From Chara braunii (Eukaryota > Streptophyta > Charophyceae > Charales > Characeae), in contig BFEA01000046.1 in the NCBI GenBank assembly GCA_003427395.1, positions 1,564,533-1,596,353 of the forward strand: a stretch of DNA of 31,821 bases, in the 5' to 3' direction. The notes beneath the pieces were generated by a model. The model was not told the DNA's origin. It searched no databases and saw only the letters and a list, made by a program, of their open reading frames with translations. The translations under genes were made by a program, and so were the position numbers. Below are positions 10,656 through 19,526 of the stretch, in pieces. Positions within the stretch are counted from its first letter, which is position 1, and the number at the start of each line of letters is the position of its first letter.

Positions 10656-11976
10656 GACCTGCAGGAACAGACACCTGGAGCGGTCCTGCGTATTAAGAGC
10701 AGTTGACAGCGACACGTGGCACTCTCAAAAACGGATTCTGAGCACGGACATGGCGAAATCAAACGCACTGCAGCTCCTTAGCGATGTGACCATAGAGTCT
10801 CAGCAGCCCCTTCAACAGATTCGTGTACACACGAGTACTAAAGTTGTGTCCATCACACATGAACTGCTGCTGCAACAGAAAAAATGCAACTTCGGAACAT
10901 TTAGAATTTTAGTATGATTTGTACTGCATTCAGCTGTTGAAAATCAGGTTCCCTACACAATTTATGAGGGTATCATGTTGAACACATGAGATGTCAAGGA
11001 AACCTTCCTTTTGAATACACTGGTTGTACGAGATAACATCATTCCAGTGATGGACCAGTAGTTTGTAATCAGTTGAAGTTATGTTGAAAATGTGTATAAA
11101 AACAGTCCCTCCTGTTTAAAAATTATTGAAAGTCTGTTTACAAACAATTTACCAACAGAGATCAAAAAATGTAAAAAAAAATTATTCGTCCGCTACGAAT
11201 AGTCATCACTCTTTATTACAACAAACAAGTACAATATTTAACTGAGAAGACTTCGTTTTGGTTGCTGCTCACTTTCGTAAATTTAGCGGCGAAAAAAACG
11301 AATTACATTGTAATTTGTATTCTACGTATGTTATGGCATGTGTGGGTTTCCCCGTGCCCAAGGAACAGCAGGGGTGATGTCGTCGCCAAGTGTGTGCCAA
11401 CATACTATAAAAAATTAGATTGGCAAAGCAACACATGCCTCTCACTGATTCTGATAATAATGTTCCGCAACTACATAACTTAAACTATTTTTGTCTTCAA
11501 TGCTACGTTGGTCAGCAAGTGCGTATTCATTTTCAATATGACTGCAATATTTTGTATGATATTACAACGCACCGGCCGACTATGACGTAGCAAAGGAGTA
11601 TACATTGCGAACGGACATGCAGTGTCCGTAGAATATCACACTTCTTTAGTCATAAATTTGTATTTAAATCAAGAAATTAAGGTGCGATTGTTTTCCGGTG
11701 CATTTAATCAAAAATTTTTGTCTTTTGCAATACATTGTAATTCAGAGACACCCTTTACCACGAAGAACAAGGAAGCGGTTGTCAGAGGGTCACATGCAGT
11801 GTCACATGTTACTCGTACGTGTTCAACATGCAGTACCATATGTTGAAAAGAGCTGCAGACATCATATTCTCTCAATTTGTGTCATCTTTTAAAAGTCTAT
11901 GTGTATCCAATGTTTTTGAGTATGTGTGTATACGAGTGTGTGTGTGTGTCTGCATATTTGTTAGAAAGGGGCAAAC

Positions 11977-11980
<4 letters not shown>

Positions 11981-12033
<53 letters not shown>
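11981..12033. repeat. (GA)26 microsatellite
   Basis: 53 bp of uninterrupted GA dinucleotide repeat. The Glu-Arg and Ser-Leu open frames across it are artefacts of composition. Confidence 0.95.
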
Positions 12034-12034
<1 letters not shown>

Positions 12035-12528
12035 ATTCCTCTGTAAAACGAACAATATAATTCGTAGATGTCAGGTGCAGCGAACGACATCATGATGTAT
12101 ATACGAAACCAACACAAAAAAGATGCACGAGGAGAAGCAAAGTACACTTACAATATCGATTGTAATGTACAGTTTCATTCTGACAACAAAATCAAGATAT
12201 AATTGCACCACGATTATCGTTCTGGTGAGGGCGGTCTATTTCGAGCACTCCCTATAACGGACACTGGTCATAACATATTCTCTATAAAAAAAAAATAAAA
12301 AAAATCGTTCTTCAATATATTATTCACAAAACGACAACAGTTTGTACAACTATATTCGCGAACAACATGTTCCATGTTATCGCTGAGTCGTCTCCCTTCC
12401 TTGCTTGCACAACATCATTTTATATATAATGTGCATAAAGTATCTATGAAGTGGATGGAAGAATGACAAGGTCTCAACAACTGAATGCAAAAGTAGACCA
12501 ATAAAAGAGGTTTCAAACTTTATTTCCC

Positions 12529-12530
<2 letters not shown>

Positions 12531-12566
<36 letters not shown>

Positions 12567-12584
12567 CTCTCTCTCTCTCTCTCT
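12531..12584. repeat. poly(T)36-(CT)9 tract
   Basis: 36 T followed by nine CT dinucleotides. On the minus strand this is (AG)9-A36, and AAATAAA lies immediately downstream of the A run on that strand. It may be a retroposon tail or a simple microsatellite. Confidence 0.9.
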
Positions 12585-12680
12585 GCAAATTATAACTTTC
12601 TCCCTTGCAATTGTTGTCCTTTATTCACCATATAAGAGCATATTGAATCATGTGTTGTTTGTCGTCTTCATATGCTCTCA

Positions 12681-12731
12681 TGCACTACTGATGAAGTAGC
12701 CTTGTGTTGAAACGTGTAGTCTTCATCAGTG
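12681..12731 (+). ncRNA. hammerhead-ribozyme-like core, probably decayed
   Basis: CTGATGA at 12688-12694 is followed 14 nt later by GAAAC (12709-12713) and then by GTC (12719-12721). This is the order and wording of the hammerhead catalytic core (CUGAUGA, GAAA, NUH cleavage triplet), and AC/GU can close a minimal stem III around GTGTA. Against it, the 14-nt stem II segment pairs poorly and stem I does not pair directly next to the core. Instead ACTGATGAAG (12687-12696) is a perfect reverse complement of CTTCATCAGT (12721-12730), which would sequester the core. Hammerheads are known in Penelope-like elements and plant retrozymes; no such element body is seen here. Confidence 0.25.
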
Positions 12732-12778
12732 AACAATCTGGCACGAACGTCACCGTGCTGTAAAGCCGACAACCCTGC

Positions 12779-13557
12779 TTAGAACAAGATAAGTGTTTTA
12801 TCAGCCACAGTCGTTGAGCGATAAAAGTTGAAGATGTCGAAGTTCACACATGTATCTCGTGCCTCGACGGATGCAATAATTTCTCTTTTAATCTCTGCCA
12901 ACTCCGAGATTTTTTCGTCCTCTCGAGTTTTCTTCGCGCATTGCAAAACCTTATTTTTTATTACCAGCTCTACAAATGCAAGTTGTTGCAATGACACACC
13001 AGTCCCTTGGTCTTTCCTCGTGTGAAAGAACACCCTCGCCAAGCAGAATTCGAACGCCGGATTACCCCATGACTCGTTTCCCTTCCGCCTCCATGTCTTG
13101 TTCTTGATCATTTCCTCTCTTAGTTGCTGTCGCATTTCTTGTTGTTTGTCTGTTTGTTTTGAACTCACTAGAGGGTATGCCTTCTCGGCCCAAAACTCGT
13201 GTTTTAAGTTCCATGATATCTCCTCTAATGGTCGTCATGATCCTGTTACATTCCACAAGGACCTGCCACATGCCGCGCTCCTCCACATACCTTGTTAACC
13301 CTACGGATACCCATTGTCCTATATGTTCAGCCATTATTGTTAATGACTTGAAAAACTGTTCCTCCGTCGGGTAGAATGTGGAGTCTCGAGCAGACATATA
13401 CATGTATGCCTTTGCAATTGACCGAAACATCTTGTCTTTCATTTTTTTTGTCATCTCTGTGAGTTGTAGCTCTTTTGCAACATTGCTCGTCCTCTTTGTG
13501 CTACTCTTCAAAATAGGTGTCAGATGTGTCACTCCGCCAGGGTCCCAGCGTGCACGT
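12779..13557 (-). pseudogene. minus-strand ORF of unknown function, cut by the 5' LTR
   Basis: Read on the minus strand, a protein-like frame enters from the LTR boundary at 13557 and runs to a stop at 13062 (KDKMFRSIAKAYMYMSARD, then FYPTEEQFFKSLTIMAEHIG, then YVEERGMWQVLVECNRIMT). A second frame, open from 13168, continues it to a TAA at 12779 (LQQLAFVELVIKNKV, then KISELAEIKREIIASVEAR). The switch near 13070-13100 is either a frameshift or a small intron; GGTAATC there could be a splice donor. The product is helical, charged and unrecognised. The frame also stays open into the LTR up to 13784, but that part is LTR sequence found again at 31190. The transposon probably inserted into this gene, or into an older element carrying it. 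Confidence 0.5.
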
Positions 13558-13959
13558 TGTTGGAAGATAATGCGGCGCAACGGCAGAAATCGACTCATCG
13601 TCAACCTCCTCGCTGCGTCAAAGTTGCGCTTAGAGACGTCCAAGGTCATAGTCAAGCTGGGCCCTAACGCATCGGTTAGACTTCCCCCTGGGTCGAAATC
13701 AAGGGAAAGACGACGCGGCGGTACGGTCCGCCGGAGACCTAATCGTCCCCGTTGGACTGAACCGACGTGACCTCGATGGGCCAATTACTGGGGTCCGATC
13801 CAAACGGCACCTGAAACGGACCAAGGGTTAGCGAGATAATTAAGTTTGACCGGTTGGGACCGGACCGACACTATCGTGTAAACCGTCTAGATAAGGAATA
13901 GCCCTAAGTAGCCATATAGATAAGCAGCTAGACCCAAATAATTAAAATAGGGTCATGTA

Positions 13960-14157
13960 CTATTTTTAGCTCGGGACTGACTGTTTGTTTCCCAAAGTCG
14001 GGCCGGCACCAGCCCCGTTCTAAAAATAACACAGCCCCATGCTATTTTTAGCATGAGACTGGCTGTTCATCTACCGGGAACTGGGCCTGCGCCAGTCCCG
14101 TTCTAAAAATAGGACTGACTGTTCATATCCCGGGGTCGGGACTGCTGCTATTTTTAG
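13960..14157 (+). repeat. interleaved inverted repeats CTATTTTTAG / CTAAAAATAG in U3
   Basis: CTATTTTTAG occurs at 13960, 14042 and 14148. Its reverse complement CTAAAAATA(G/A) occurs at 14020 and 14103. The middle pair forms a nested hairpin: outer 10-bp arms (14042-14051 and 14103-14112) enclose GACTGGC (14057-14063) and GCCAGTC (14091-14097), spaced 5 bp in on both sides. The 3' LTR preserves the outer arms exactly and six of the seven inner pairs. The module GGGACTG.CTGTTC.T..CC also recurs as a direct repeat. It may be a transcription-factor array or an RNA/DNA hairpin. Confidence 0.75.
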
Positions 14158-14223
14158 CACAGGCCCGGACTAGAGTTTGACCGCAGCCCCGACCATGGGA
14201 CTGCAGCACAGCCCCGACCTCTT

Positions 14224-14249
14224 GGCCTCTCCATTATAAAAGAGAGGCC
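14224..14249 (+). promoter_or_regulatory. TATA box in the loop of an 8-bp inverted repeat
   Basis: GGCCTCTC (14224-14231) and GAGAGGCC (14242-14249) are perfect arms around CATTATAAAA, so TATAAAA (14235-14241) is in the loop. A TATA box ~680 bp into an LTR fits a Pol II promoter at the end of U3. Transcription would start about 25-35 bp downstream, near 14270. A second, similar arrangement lies at 19046, so which one drives the element is unclear. The 3' LTR copy is cut off before this point. Confidence 0.5.
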
Positions 14250-14483
14250 ACGTCACCCAACATGACAGATCAGCATGCGTGGCACACGTGGCACGAATCA
14301 GATTGTGAGAGAACCCTCACTTGCGGGAGCGCTGCAGCTTTGGCGGAATGGCAAGGAACGAAAGACACGAGCCAAAGAGCAGCGAAGTGCCAGCAGGAGC
14401 ATGAGGGGAGCGCAGAGCAGGAGGCAAGAGGTCGAGCAGGAGGCAAGTAAAGGAAGGGGTAAGGAAAGGGAGGGACAAGATTA

Positions 14484-14570
14484 ACCTCTCGCCTTCCCTT
14501 TCTCACCCCTTTTCTTCTCCTATTCTCTCTTCTCTCTCTCCTCTTCTTCCCTCCCCCACTTCTTTCCAAC
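14484..14570. repeat. CT-rich tract
   Basis: About 85 bp of nearly pure pyrimidine within the LTR, just downstream of the first TATA-like box. Such tracts in plant 5' leaders can stimulate expression; nothing more can be said from sequence. Confidence 0.7.
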
Positions 14571-14782
14571 TGCCTTCATGCGTCGTGTGCATGCTGTATC
14601 TGATCTGTGCGAATCATGACGGAGCTCTACATTAGTAGATTGGCCGTAAATTTAGTGCTCACACGCTGTAATTGAGGGCTGAGACCAAACTGTGTGTCTC
14701 CACACACCATGAGTGAGAATCATAATCGAATTGTGTGCCTGTGCACGCCGTGCCTGAGGACAACTTTTTTTTACCGCGTGTA

Positions 14783-14902
14783 CACTGAGAACCAGGTTGA
14801 TTTTGAGACTGCCTGCGCAGTCACACTGGAACCAGGTCGATTTTGAGACTGCCTGCGCAGTAACACTAGAACCAAGCCGATTTTGAGACTATCTGCGTAG
14901 TC
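14783..14902 (+). repeat. 40-bp minisatellite with a GACTGC/GCAGTC hairpin, three copies
   Basis: The phrase GAACCA.G..GATTTTGAGACT recurs with ACCA at 14791, 14831 and 14871, exactly 40 bp apart. Each unit ends in a hairpin: GACTGC-CTGC-GCAGTC in units 1 and 2, GACTAT-CTGC-GTAGTC in unit 3. In unit 3 the fifth pair changes from G-C to A-T on both arms and the sixth becomes T-G, so pairing is kept. Confidence 0.88.
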
Positions 14903-15010
14903 AAGCCAAATATCAAAGCCAAATTTAAGTCACACCAATCAACAGACCGGTAGTGGGGCCACACTGGCCACCGCTCTTGAGAACCACATCTGAATCCTTT
15001 TGCAGTTTGA

Positions 15011-15470
15011 GACTGTGCGCTTGTGCGCATCGCTCATGAGAGCCATATTGCGACTGTGCGCCTGTGCGCACCACTCATGAGAGCCATATTGCAACTGTGC
15101 GCCTGTGCGCACCGCTCATGAGAGCCATATTGCAACTATGCGCCAGTGCGCACCGTTCTTGAGAACCATATCAAAGTCTATTTGCTGTTTTGCGACTATG
15201 CGCTAATGCGCACCGCACTTGAGAACCATATACGAGTCCTGCTGCCGTTTGTGGCTGTGCGCCAGTGCGCACCACTCTTGAAAGTCATTTTGCAACTGTA
15301 CGCCAGTACGCACCACTCATGAAAGCCATATCTAAGTCTTTAGCAGTGCGCCAGCGCGCACCACTCTTGAAAACCATCTGCAACTGTGCGCCAGTGCGCA
15401 CCCCTCTTGTAAGTCATATTTGAGTCCTTTTACTGTTTGCAAGTGTGCGCCAGTGCGCACCACTCTTAAA
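15011..15470 (+). repeat. 41/59-bp minisatellite built on GTGCGC-N4-GCGCAC
   Basis: The core CTGTGCGCC(A/T)GTGCGCACC recurs at about 15013, 15054, 15095, 15136, 15196, 15255, 15296, 15344, 15384 and 15443. Spacings are ~41 bp (short unit) or ~59 bp (long unit with an extra AGTC.T.T.CTGTTTG block). The core is a 6-bp hairpin with a 4-nt loop. Between cores is CTC(A/T)TGA.AG.CATAT. Non-coding. Confidence 0.88.
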
Positions 15471-15680
15471 GGCCATTTTCAGAACATTGCTATTCGCAAG
15501 GGCCAATTCCTGAAAAGTGTTATTCACAGAGGCCATTTTCAGAACGGTACTATTCGCAAGGGCGAATTTTAGAAAAGTATTATTCGTAAGGGTCAATTTC
15601 ATAACAGTGCTATTCGCAAGGGCCAATTTCTGAACAGTGCTATTCACAAGGGCCATTTTCTGAACTGTGTTATTCTCAAC
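15471..15680 (+). repeat. 30-bp minisatellite, seven copies
   Basis: GGCCA.TTTC.GAACAGTGCTATTCGCAA-type units start at 15471, 15501, 15531, 15561, 15591, 15621 and 15651, exactly 30 bp apart. Because 30 is divisible by three, the minus strand shows a ten-residue repetitive open frame; this is an artefact of the period. Confidence 0.92.
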
Positions 15681-15940
15681 TGTGCGCAGAGTGCGCACCT
15701 TAATTGAGAGTCATTTTTCTGAAGTTTGTGCTGTGAGCAAAGTGCGCACCCTGATTAAGGATCATTTTTTGAACTTTGTGCTATTCCGAACTATGCACCG
15801 AGTGAGCACTTGATTGAGTGCCATTTTTTTTAGCTTTGTGCTATTTGCAACTATGCGCTGAGCGCACACCTTGATTGAGGGCCAATACTAAGCTCTGAGC
15901 ATTTCACGACTGTGCACCGAGTGAGCACTTGCCATTTCTG
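15681..15940 (+). repeat. ~60-bp minisatellite, about four copies
   Basis: Units combine a degenerate GTGCGC.GAGTGCGCAC hairpin core with CTTGATTGAG.G.CATTTTT and GCTTTGTGCTATT. The hairpin core is the same as in the preceding 41/59-bp array, and the CATTTT..GAA piece recalls the 30-bp array. This family therefore looks like a recombinant of the two. Confidence 0.8.
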
Positions 15941-16215
15941 AGCTTTGTGCGGCGGTTCTGTGGCCCTAAGTGAAGGTTGAGAGGAGCCCTCTAATGCTAG
16001 TCACAGCAACAACTATTTTAATCATTTTGGTTATGTGACCAGCTATTTGCTTGGCTGGTCATACGAGCTTTGTGCAGCGGTTCTTTGGCCCTAAGTGAAG
16101 GCTGAGTGGAGACCTCAAATGCTAGTCGCAGCAAAAGCTATTTATTATGAGACCGACATCGGCCCTAAGTGAGGGCTAGGTGGTGCCGTCAAATACCGGG
16201 CACAGTAAGAGTTAT
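15940..16215 (+). repeat. ~125-bp tandem repeat, two copies and a partial third
   Basis: GAGCTTTGTGC(G/A)GCGGTTCT.TGGCC starts at 15940 and again at 16065, with the second half (GGCCCTAAGTGA.GGCT) recurring at ~16160. The first unit contains an 8-bp perfect inverted repeat TGACCAGC ... GCTGGTCA (16036-16062). Confidence 0.8.
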
Positions 16216-16424
16216 CTTTAGAGGGTTGTGACGCTAGACTGCAGTAAACTGTGGACTGTGTTCAGCGTTTCCCACTCAATGCGGTAATGCTGCACTACAG
16301 TAAACAGTGGACTGTGACGCGGTAGACTGTGGTAGATTGTGGTAACGACATATTGGCCGGACTATACTCATGCTCGGAACGATAATGCTGGGCAACACTC
16401 TTTTCTTCTTGGGGTATTGCCATT

Positions 16425-17090
16425 AAGACGCGCACGCCCAAATCTGATTTACTATTTAAGTGTGAGTCAGTGCACGCCCAGATAAGATTTATTATTTAAG
16501 TGTGCGCCAGTGCGCACCCAGACCAGATATTCATTTTAAGTGCGTGCTCTCCCGCGCCCAGACCAGATATTAATTTTAAGTGCGCACCCGCGCGCGCCCA
16601 AACCAGATATTATTTTTTAAAGTGCGCGTCCACATGCGCCCAGACCAGATATTATTTTTTAAAGTGCGCGCCCGCACACGCCCAAACCAGATATTATTTT
16701 TCAGTGCGCGCCCGTACGCGCCTAGACCATTTGTTGTGCTCCCATACGGGCCCAAGCTTGACAGTGCGCGCCCATGCGCGCCCAAGCTCGATATTGTTGT
16801 TAGAGTGCGCGCCCATGCGCGCCCAAGCTTGAGAGTGCGCGCCCATGCACGTCCAAGCTTGATATTGCTGTTAGAGTGCGCGCCCATGCGCGCCCAAGCT
16901 TGGCATTGCAGTTAACGTACGCGCCCATGTGCGCCCAAGCCTGGAATAGCAGTTAGAGTGCGCGCCCGTGTGCGCCCAGGCAGGATATAGTTATTTGAGT
17001 GCACGCCCGTGTGCACTTGCGCTGGATATGTGTGCGCCCAGGCTAGATACTGTCATTTGAGTGCGAGCCCATGTACTCCCGAGCATAGGA
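16425..17090 (+). repeat. ~40-bp GTGCGCGCCC minisatellite
   Basis: About 15 units of AGTGCGCGCCC(A/G)(T/C)(G/A)CGCGCCC.A alternate with an AT-rich spacer, ACCAGATATTATTTTTTAA in the left half and AAGCTTGATATTGTTGTTAG in the right half. Period is about 40 bp. Several overlapping plus and minus open frames across it are repeat artefacts. GC-rich and AT-rich blocks alternate sharply. Confidence 0.88.
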
Positions 17091-17286
17091 TTGCTAGATG
17101 GGATAATTTGCCCTCACGCTCCCGTTGATTTATTTCATTGCTGATCAGCAACACCTCATGCACGTGATATTTTCCCTCGCACGGGAAGCTTTGGCAGGTC
17201 AGTCCCTGCAGAGGTGATTTGCGTCAGTCTGGCCCCAGTACATTCAGCATCTATGACTGGTCCCTGTGCATGAGATGTTTCACTGA

Positions 17287-17695
17287 TCAGTTGCTGTTCA
17301 GCTGGGCCCTTCAGGCGGGCCTACTTGAGATCGTTGTTGTTCAGCCGGACCCTTCAGGCGGGCCTACTTGAGATCGTTGCTGCTCAGCCGGGCCCTTCAG
17401 GCGGGCCTACTTGAGATCGTTGCTGCTCAGCCGGGCCCTTCAGGCGGGCCTACTTGAGATCGTTGCTGCTCAGGCGGGCCTACTTGAGATTATTGTTGTT
17501 TAATCGTGCCCCTTCAGGCGGGCCCACCTCTCGAGATTGTTGCAGTTTTCAGCCAATCCCTTCAGGCAGCCCCTTTTCTCTGAGATAGCTGCTGTTCAGC
17601 TGGGCCTATTCAGGCGGGCCTTATATTGAGTTGCTGTTCAGCCGGGCCCATTCAAGCGGGCCCTATATCGAGTTGCAGTTAGGCCGTTCAGACAG
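17287..17695 (+). repeat. 43-bp minisatellite, about nine copies
   Basis: The unit TTCAGCCGGGCCCTTCAGGC then GGGCCTACTTGAGATCGTTGCTG recurs at 17297, 17340 and 17383 and then less regularly. One copy has lost its first half (~17461), and later copies carry substitutions. GGCCC-TTCAGGC-GGGCC within each unit is a small hairpin. Confidence 0.9.
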
Positions 17696-17776
17696 GTCTC
17701 CACATTTAGTTGCTGATTATTCGACCATGTCTTGGAGACAGTACCCGTATTAGTGAGAGTGCACCTTCCATCCAAG

Positions 17777-18808
17777 ATGGCCCGACGTCGTGAGACTACT
17801 CCTAAGTGGGGTAGATTGATTGAGAGGTTTTGCTACAGACATGTGGGACATCAGAGTTTCACTATCAGGGCTAATGAGTCCTGGACTTCGACACACACGC
17901 TCGTGATCACCTACTCGGTGAAGGGGGCAGAGACGGGAGTGAAGGGCACCACACACGATAGGATTGCGGATTATATATTTCGCAGGGAGAGCTATTGGAG
18001 GGACAACTGGTTGCACGTGGTGTTTCCTCGCGTACCTTCAGCTCCTGGGGGTGTGCTCTTCGATTTTGATGGATGCAACCCCAAACCCCTTAGTTAGCCC
18101 CGCAGCAAGGAGAAGAGGCGGAAGGACGACCGAATCCAGAGAGAGATAACCATATCCGGAGTCCCAATCACTACGTGTGCCCCGAAATCAGAGACAGATG
18201 AGTCGGATTTGAACCCTGCTCTGTGAGTGACCTTGATCTTGGCGATTATTTCGACTGGGACACTCACAGGGGTTGAGTTTGTGGACGGCGACAGAAGCGC
18301 TGGAGACCAGTGAGGGGAGACGTCGGAGGGCGACATTGCACATCTTCTTGCACGGTATCTCCTTGAGGGTGATTGACTCCTACATGTCAGACGACCCTAG
18401 GTCTGAGACAGTTATTGGTCCCCTAAGAGGGAAGAGTCTGTCCCATACCTCGGAGATGGCTATAGTCATTTGGTTGGGACAGACTTTGCTTTGCAGGCTT
18501 TTCAAAAGCCTCTTTACGGAGATCGCTTTCTCGAGGTTTCGTACATCTACTTAGGTGGGAGAGGGCGTATTGAGATATTGATTGGAGCTTCAGGCGATAT
18601 CATTCTTGCAAAGGAGCTTTACCTCGGGAGCGTCGCAGACGAGGAGATGGCTAGATGCATGACCTATATCTGCAAGATTGATCCAGCAGCGCTTCTCGAC
18701 ATCAGCTACGTGGTTCCAGAGTCGATAGCCACGCAAGTTCTCAATGACGAGGAGTCCCAGACGGCAGCACTCACTCACGAGGGGGTGCCGCTTATTATCA
18801 TTGATTGA
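17777..18808 (+). pseudogene. decayed ORF inside the inferred LTR ('ORF C')
   Basis: The frame open from 17732 has an ATG at 17777 (MARRRETTPKWGRLIERF) and runs to a TAG at 18095. It continues in frame for ~45 codons, becomes broken by several stops between 18220 and 18420, and is open again from ~18420 to a TGA at 18806 (GGRGRIEILIGASGD, then VADEEMARCMTYICKID, then LDISYVVPESIATQVLND). A competing frame is open at 18273-18554, so at least two indels are likely. I do not recognise the product. The first third may be a remote relative of family A (a LVITYS strand where family A has ILV.(R/K)FL), which is a weak impression. It lies directly downstream of the last minisatellite and ~240 bp upstream of the second TATA-like box. 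Confidence 0.45.
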
Positions 18809-19045
18809 GGTTCTCTCTTTTCAGTCACTATTGAGGTATTACGACATTATTATTTATTAGTGCATACTCTGTGTACTACTCTTCAGTCTCGTTTCTCTGG
18901 TCATACTCTTGCAGAGTCTGGTTTCTGGTCTTCTCATTTTAGACAGTTTACACTCAAGGCAGCTACACTCAAGGCAGCTTGAAGGACTCCTGAATGATAG
19001 GGACTCTGCTGACCTTGAGTCTATCCTTTATACGGGGTCAGGTGC

Positions 19046-19065
19046 AGGCGATAAAAGGAACGCCT
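19046..19065 (+). promoter_or_regulatory. second TATA-like box in an inverted-repeat loop
   Basis: AGGCG (19046-19050) and CGCCT (19061-19065) flank ATAAAAGGAA, so an ATAAAAGG box sits in a 10-bp loop, as at 14232-14241. Its position ~220 bp before the primer-binding site is a usual R-U5 distance. That makes it the better candidate for the element's own promoter if the LTR ends at 19265. Confidence 0.4.
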
Positions 19066-19269
19066 CACTCTAGTTCATGTCGCCGCTGGCAGGAGGGATA
19101 ACCCTGACTACTCGGTTGTATGACAAAGTGTGACTTCCTCAGAATATACCTCTATTTTTATACCTATCAAAAATCCTGCGTGACAGTGTGCCAGTCATCC
19201 AACCCACTGAGCTCAATCCGGCGAAGGACATCTCACTGGACCCTTGGAGCAGTGGGGACGCGACAGAAA

Positions 19270-19287
19270 TGGCGCCGTTGCCGGAGA
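19270..19287 (+). other. primer-binding site for tRNA-Asp
   Basis: TGGCGCCGTTGCCGGAGA matches the reverse complement of the 3' end of plant tRNA-Asp(GTC), including CCA, at 17 of 18 positions; the mismatch is the A at 19285. This primer type is used by several plant Ty3/gypsy groups. It marks the start of minus-strand DNA synthesis and therefore the right end of the 5' LTR a few bases upstream. Confidence 0.88.
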
Positions 19288-19526
19288 CTCAAAAATCTTG
19301 AATTCCTGGGAGAGGACCTTGGTCACAATATTCTGTGACTAGGCAGCAGTCTAGCATATATCGTACAAAATTTGGCTCAGGTCAGAAAGACCTTCGGCTA
19401 GGGGGGCCCTGAGAGGAGGGGCCTCTTGCAGAAGTCTATCTAAAGTGATTCAGACCAGCAAGCAAGGGTTTGAAATTTGTTTTCTGGACCCTTCGCTTGA
19501 GAAGTCCATAAGTCAGAAACAAGATA
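19288..19526 (+). other. 5' leader between primer-binding site and family A copy 1
   Basis: 240 bp without an open frame of note. It contains a G-rich stretch near 19399-19432 that could fold. A packaging or dimerisation signal would be expected somewhere here, but nothing identifies one. Confidence 0.4.

Larger units (their letters stand above)
10656..12680. other. AT-rich non-coding stretch with microsatellites
   Basis: No open frame with protein-like character. It contains a (GT)n stretch around 11922-11950, a (GA)n run and, further right, a poly(T)-(CT)n block listed separately. Low GC and many homopolymer runs contrast with the flanking coding remnants. Confidence 0.6.
13558..19265 (+). 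mobile_element. 5' LTR (left end certain, right end inferred)
   Basis: The left end is fixed by homology with 31190 and begins with TG. The right end is inferred from the primer-binding site at 19270: GCGACA ends in CA at 19265, leaving a 4-bp spacer (GAAA). Only positions up to ~14190 can be compared with the 3' copy. That comparison gives roughly 45-50 mismatches in ~630 bp plus one 3-bp indel by my count. No second copy of the sequence just left of 19265 occurs between 27700 and 31190, which argues against a separate nested element with its own short LTRs. The long middle is a series of minisatellites and a decayed ORF, as expected for an expanded U3. Confidence 0.65.

Noticed and set aside
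11819-12147. ORFs across the (GA)n run
   Set aside because: Open only because of the dinucleotide repeat.
13062-13784. 240-codon minus ORF as one gene
   Set aside because: Its first ~75 codons are antisense LTR sequence that recurs at 31190; only the part below 13558 is flanking sequence.
15414-15698. Minus-strand ORF with a ten-residue repeat
   Set aside because: A 30-bp minisatellite gives a periodic frame automatically; flanks have no coding signal.
16500-16915. Three overlapping Ala/Arg/Pro-rich ORFs on both strands
   Set aside because: Translation of the GTGCGCGCCC minisatellite in different frames.
15011-17695. CRISPR-like arrays
   Set aside because: Units are direct tandem repeats without unique spacers, in a eukaryotic transposon.
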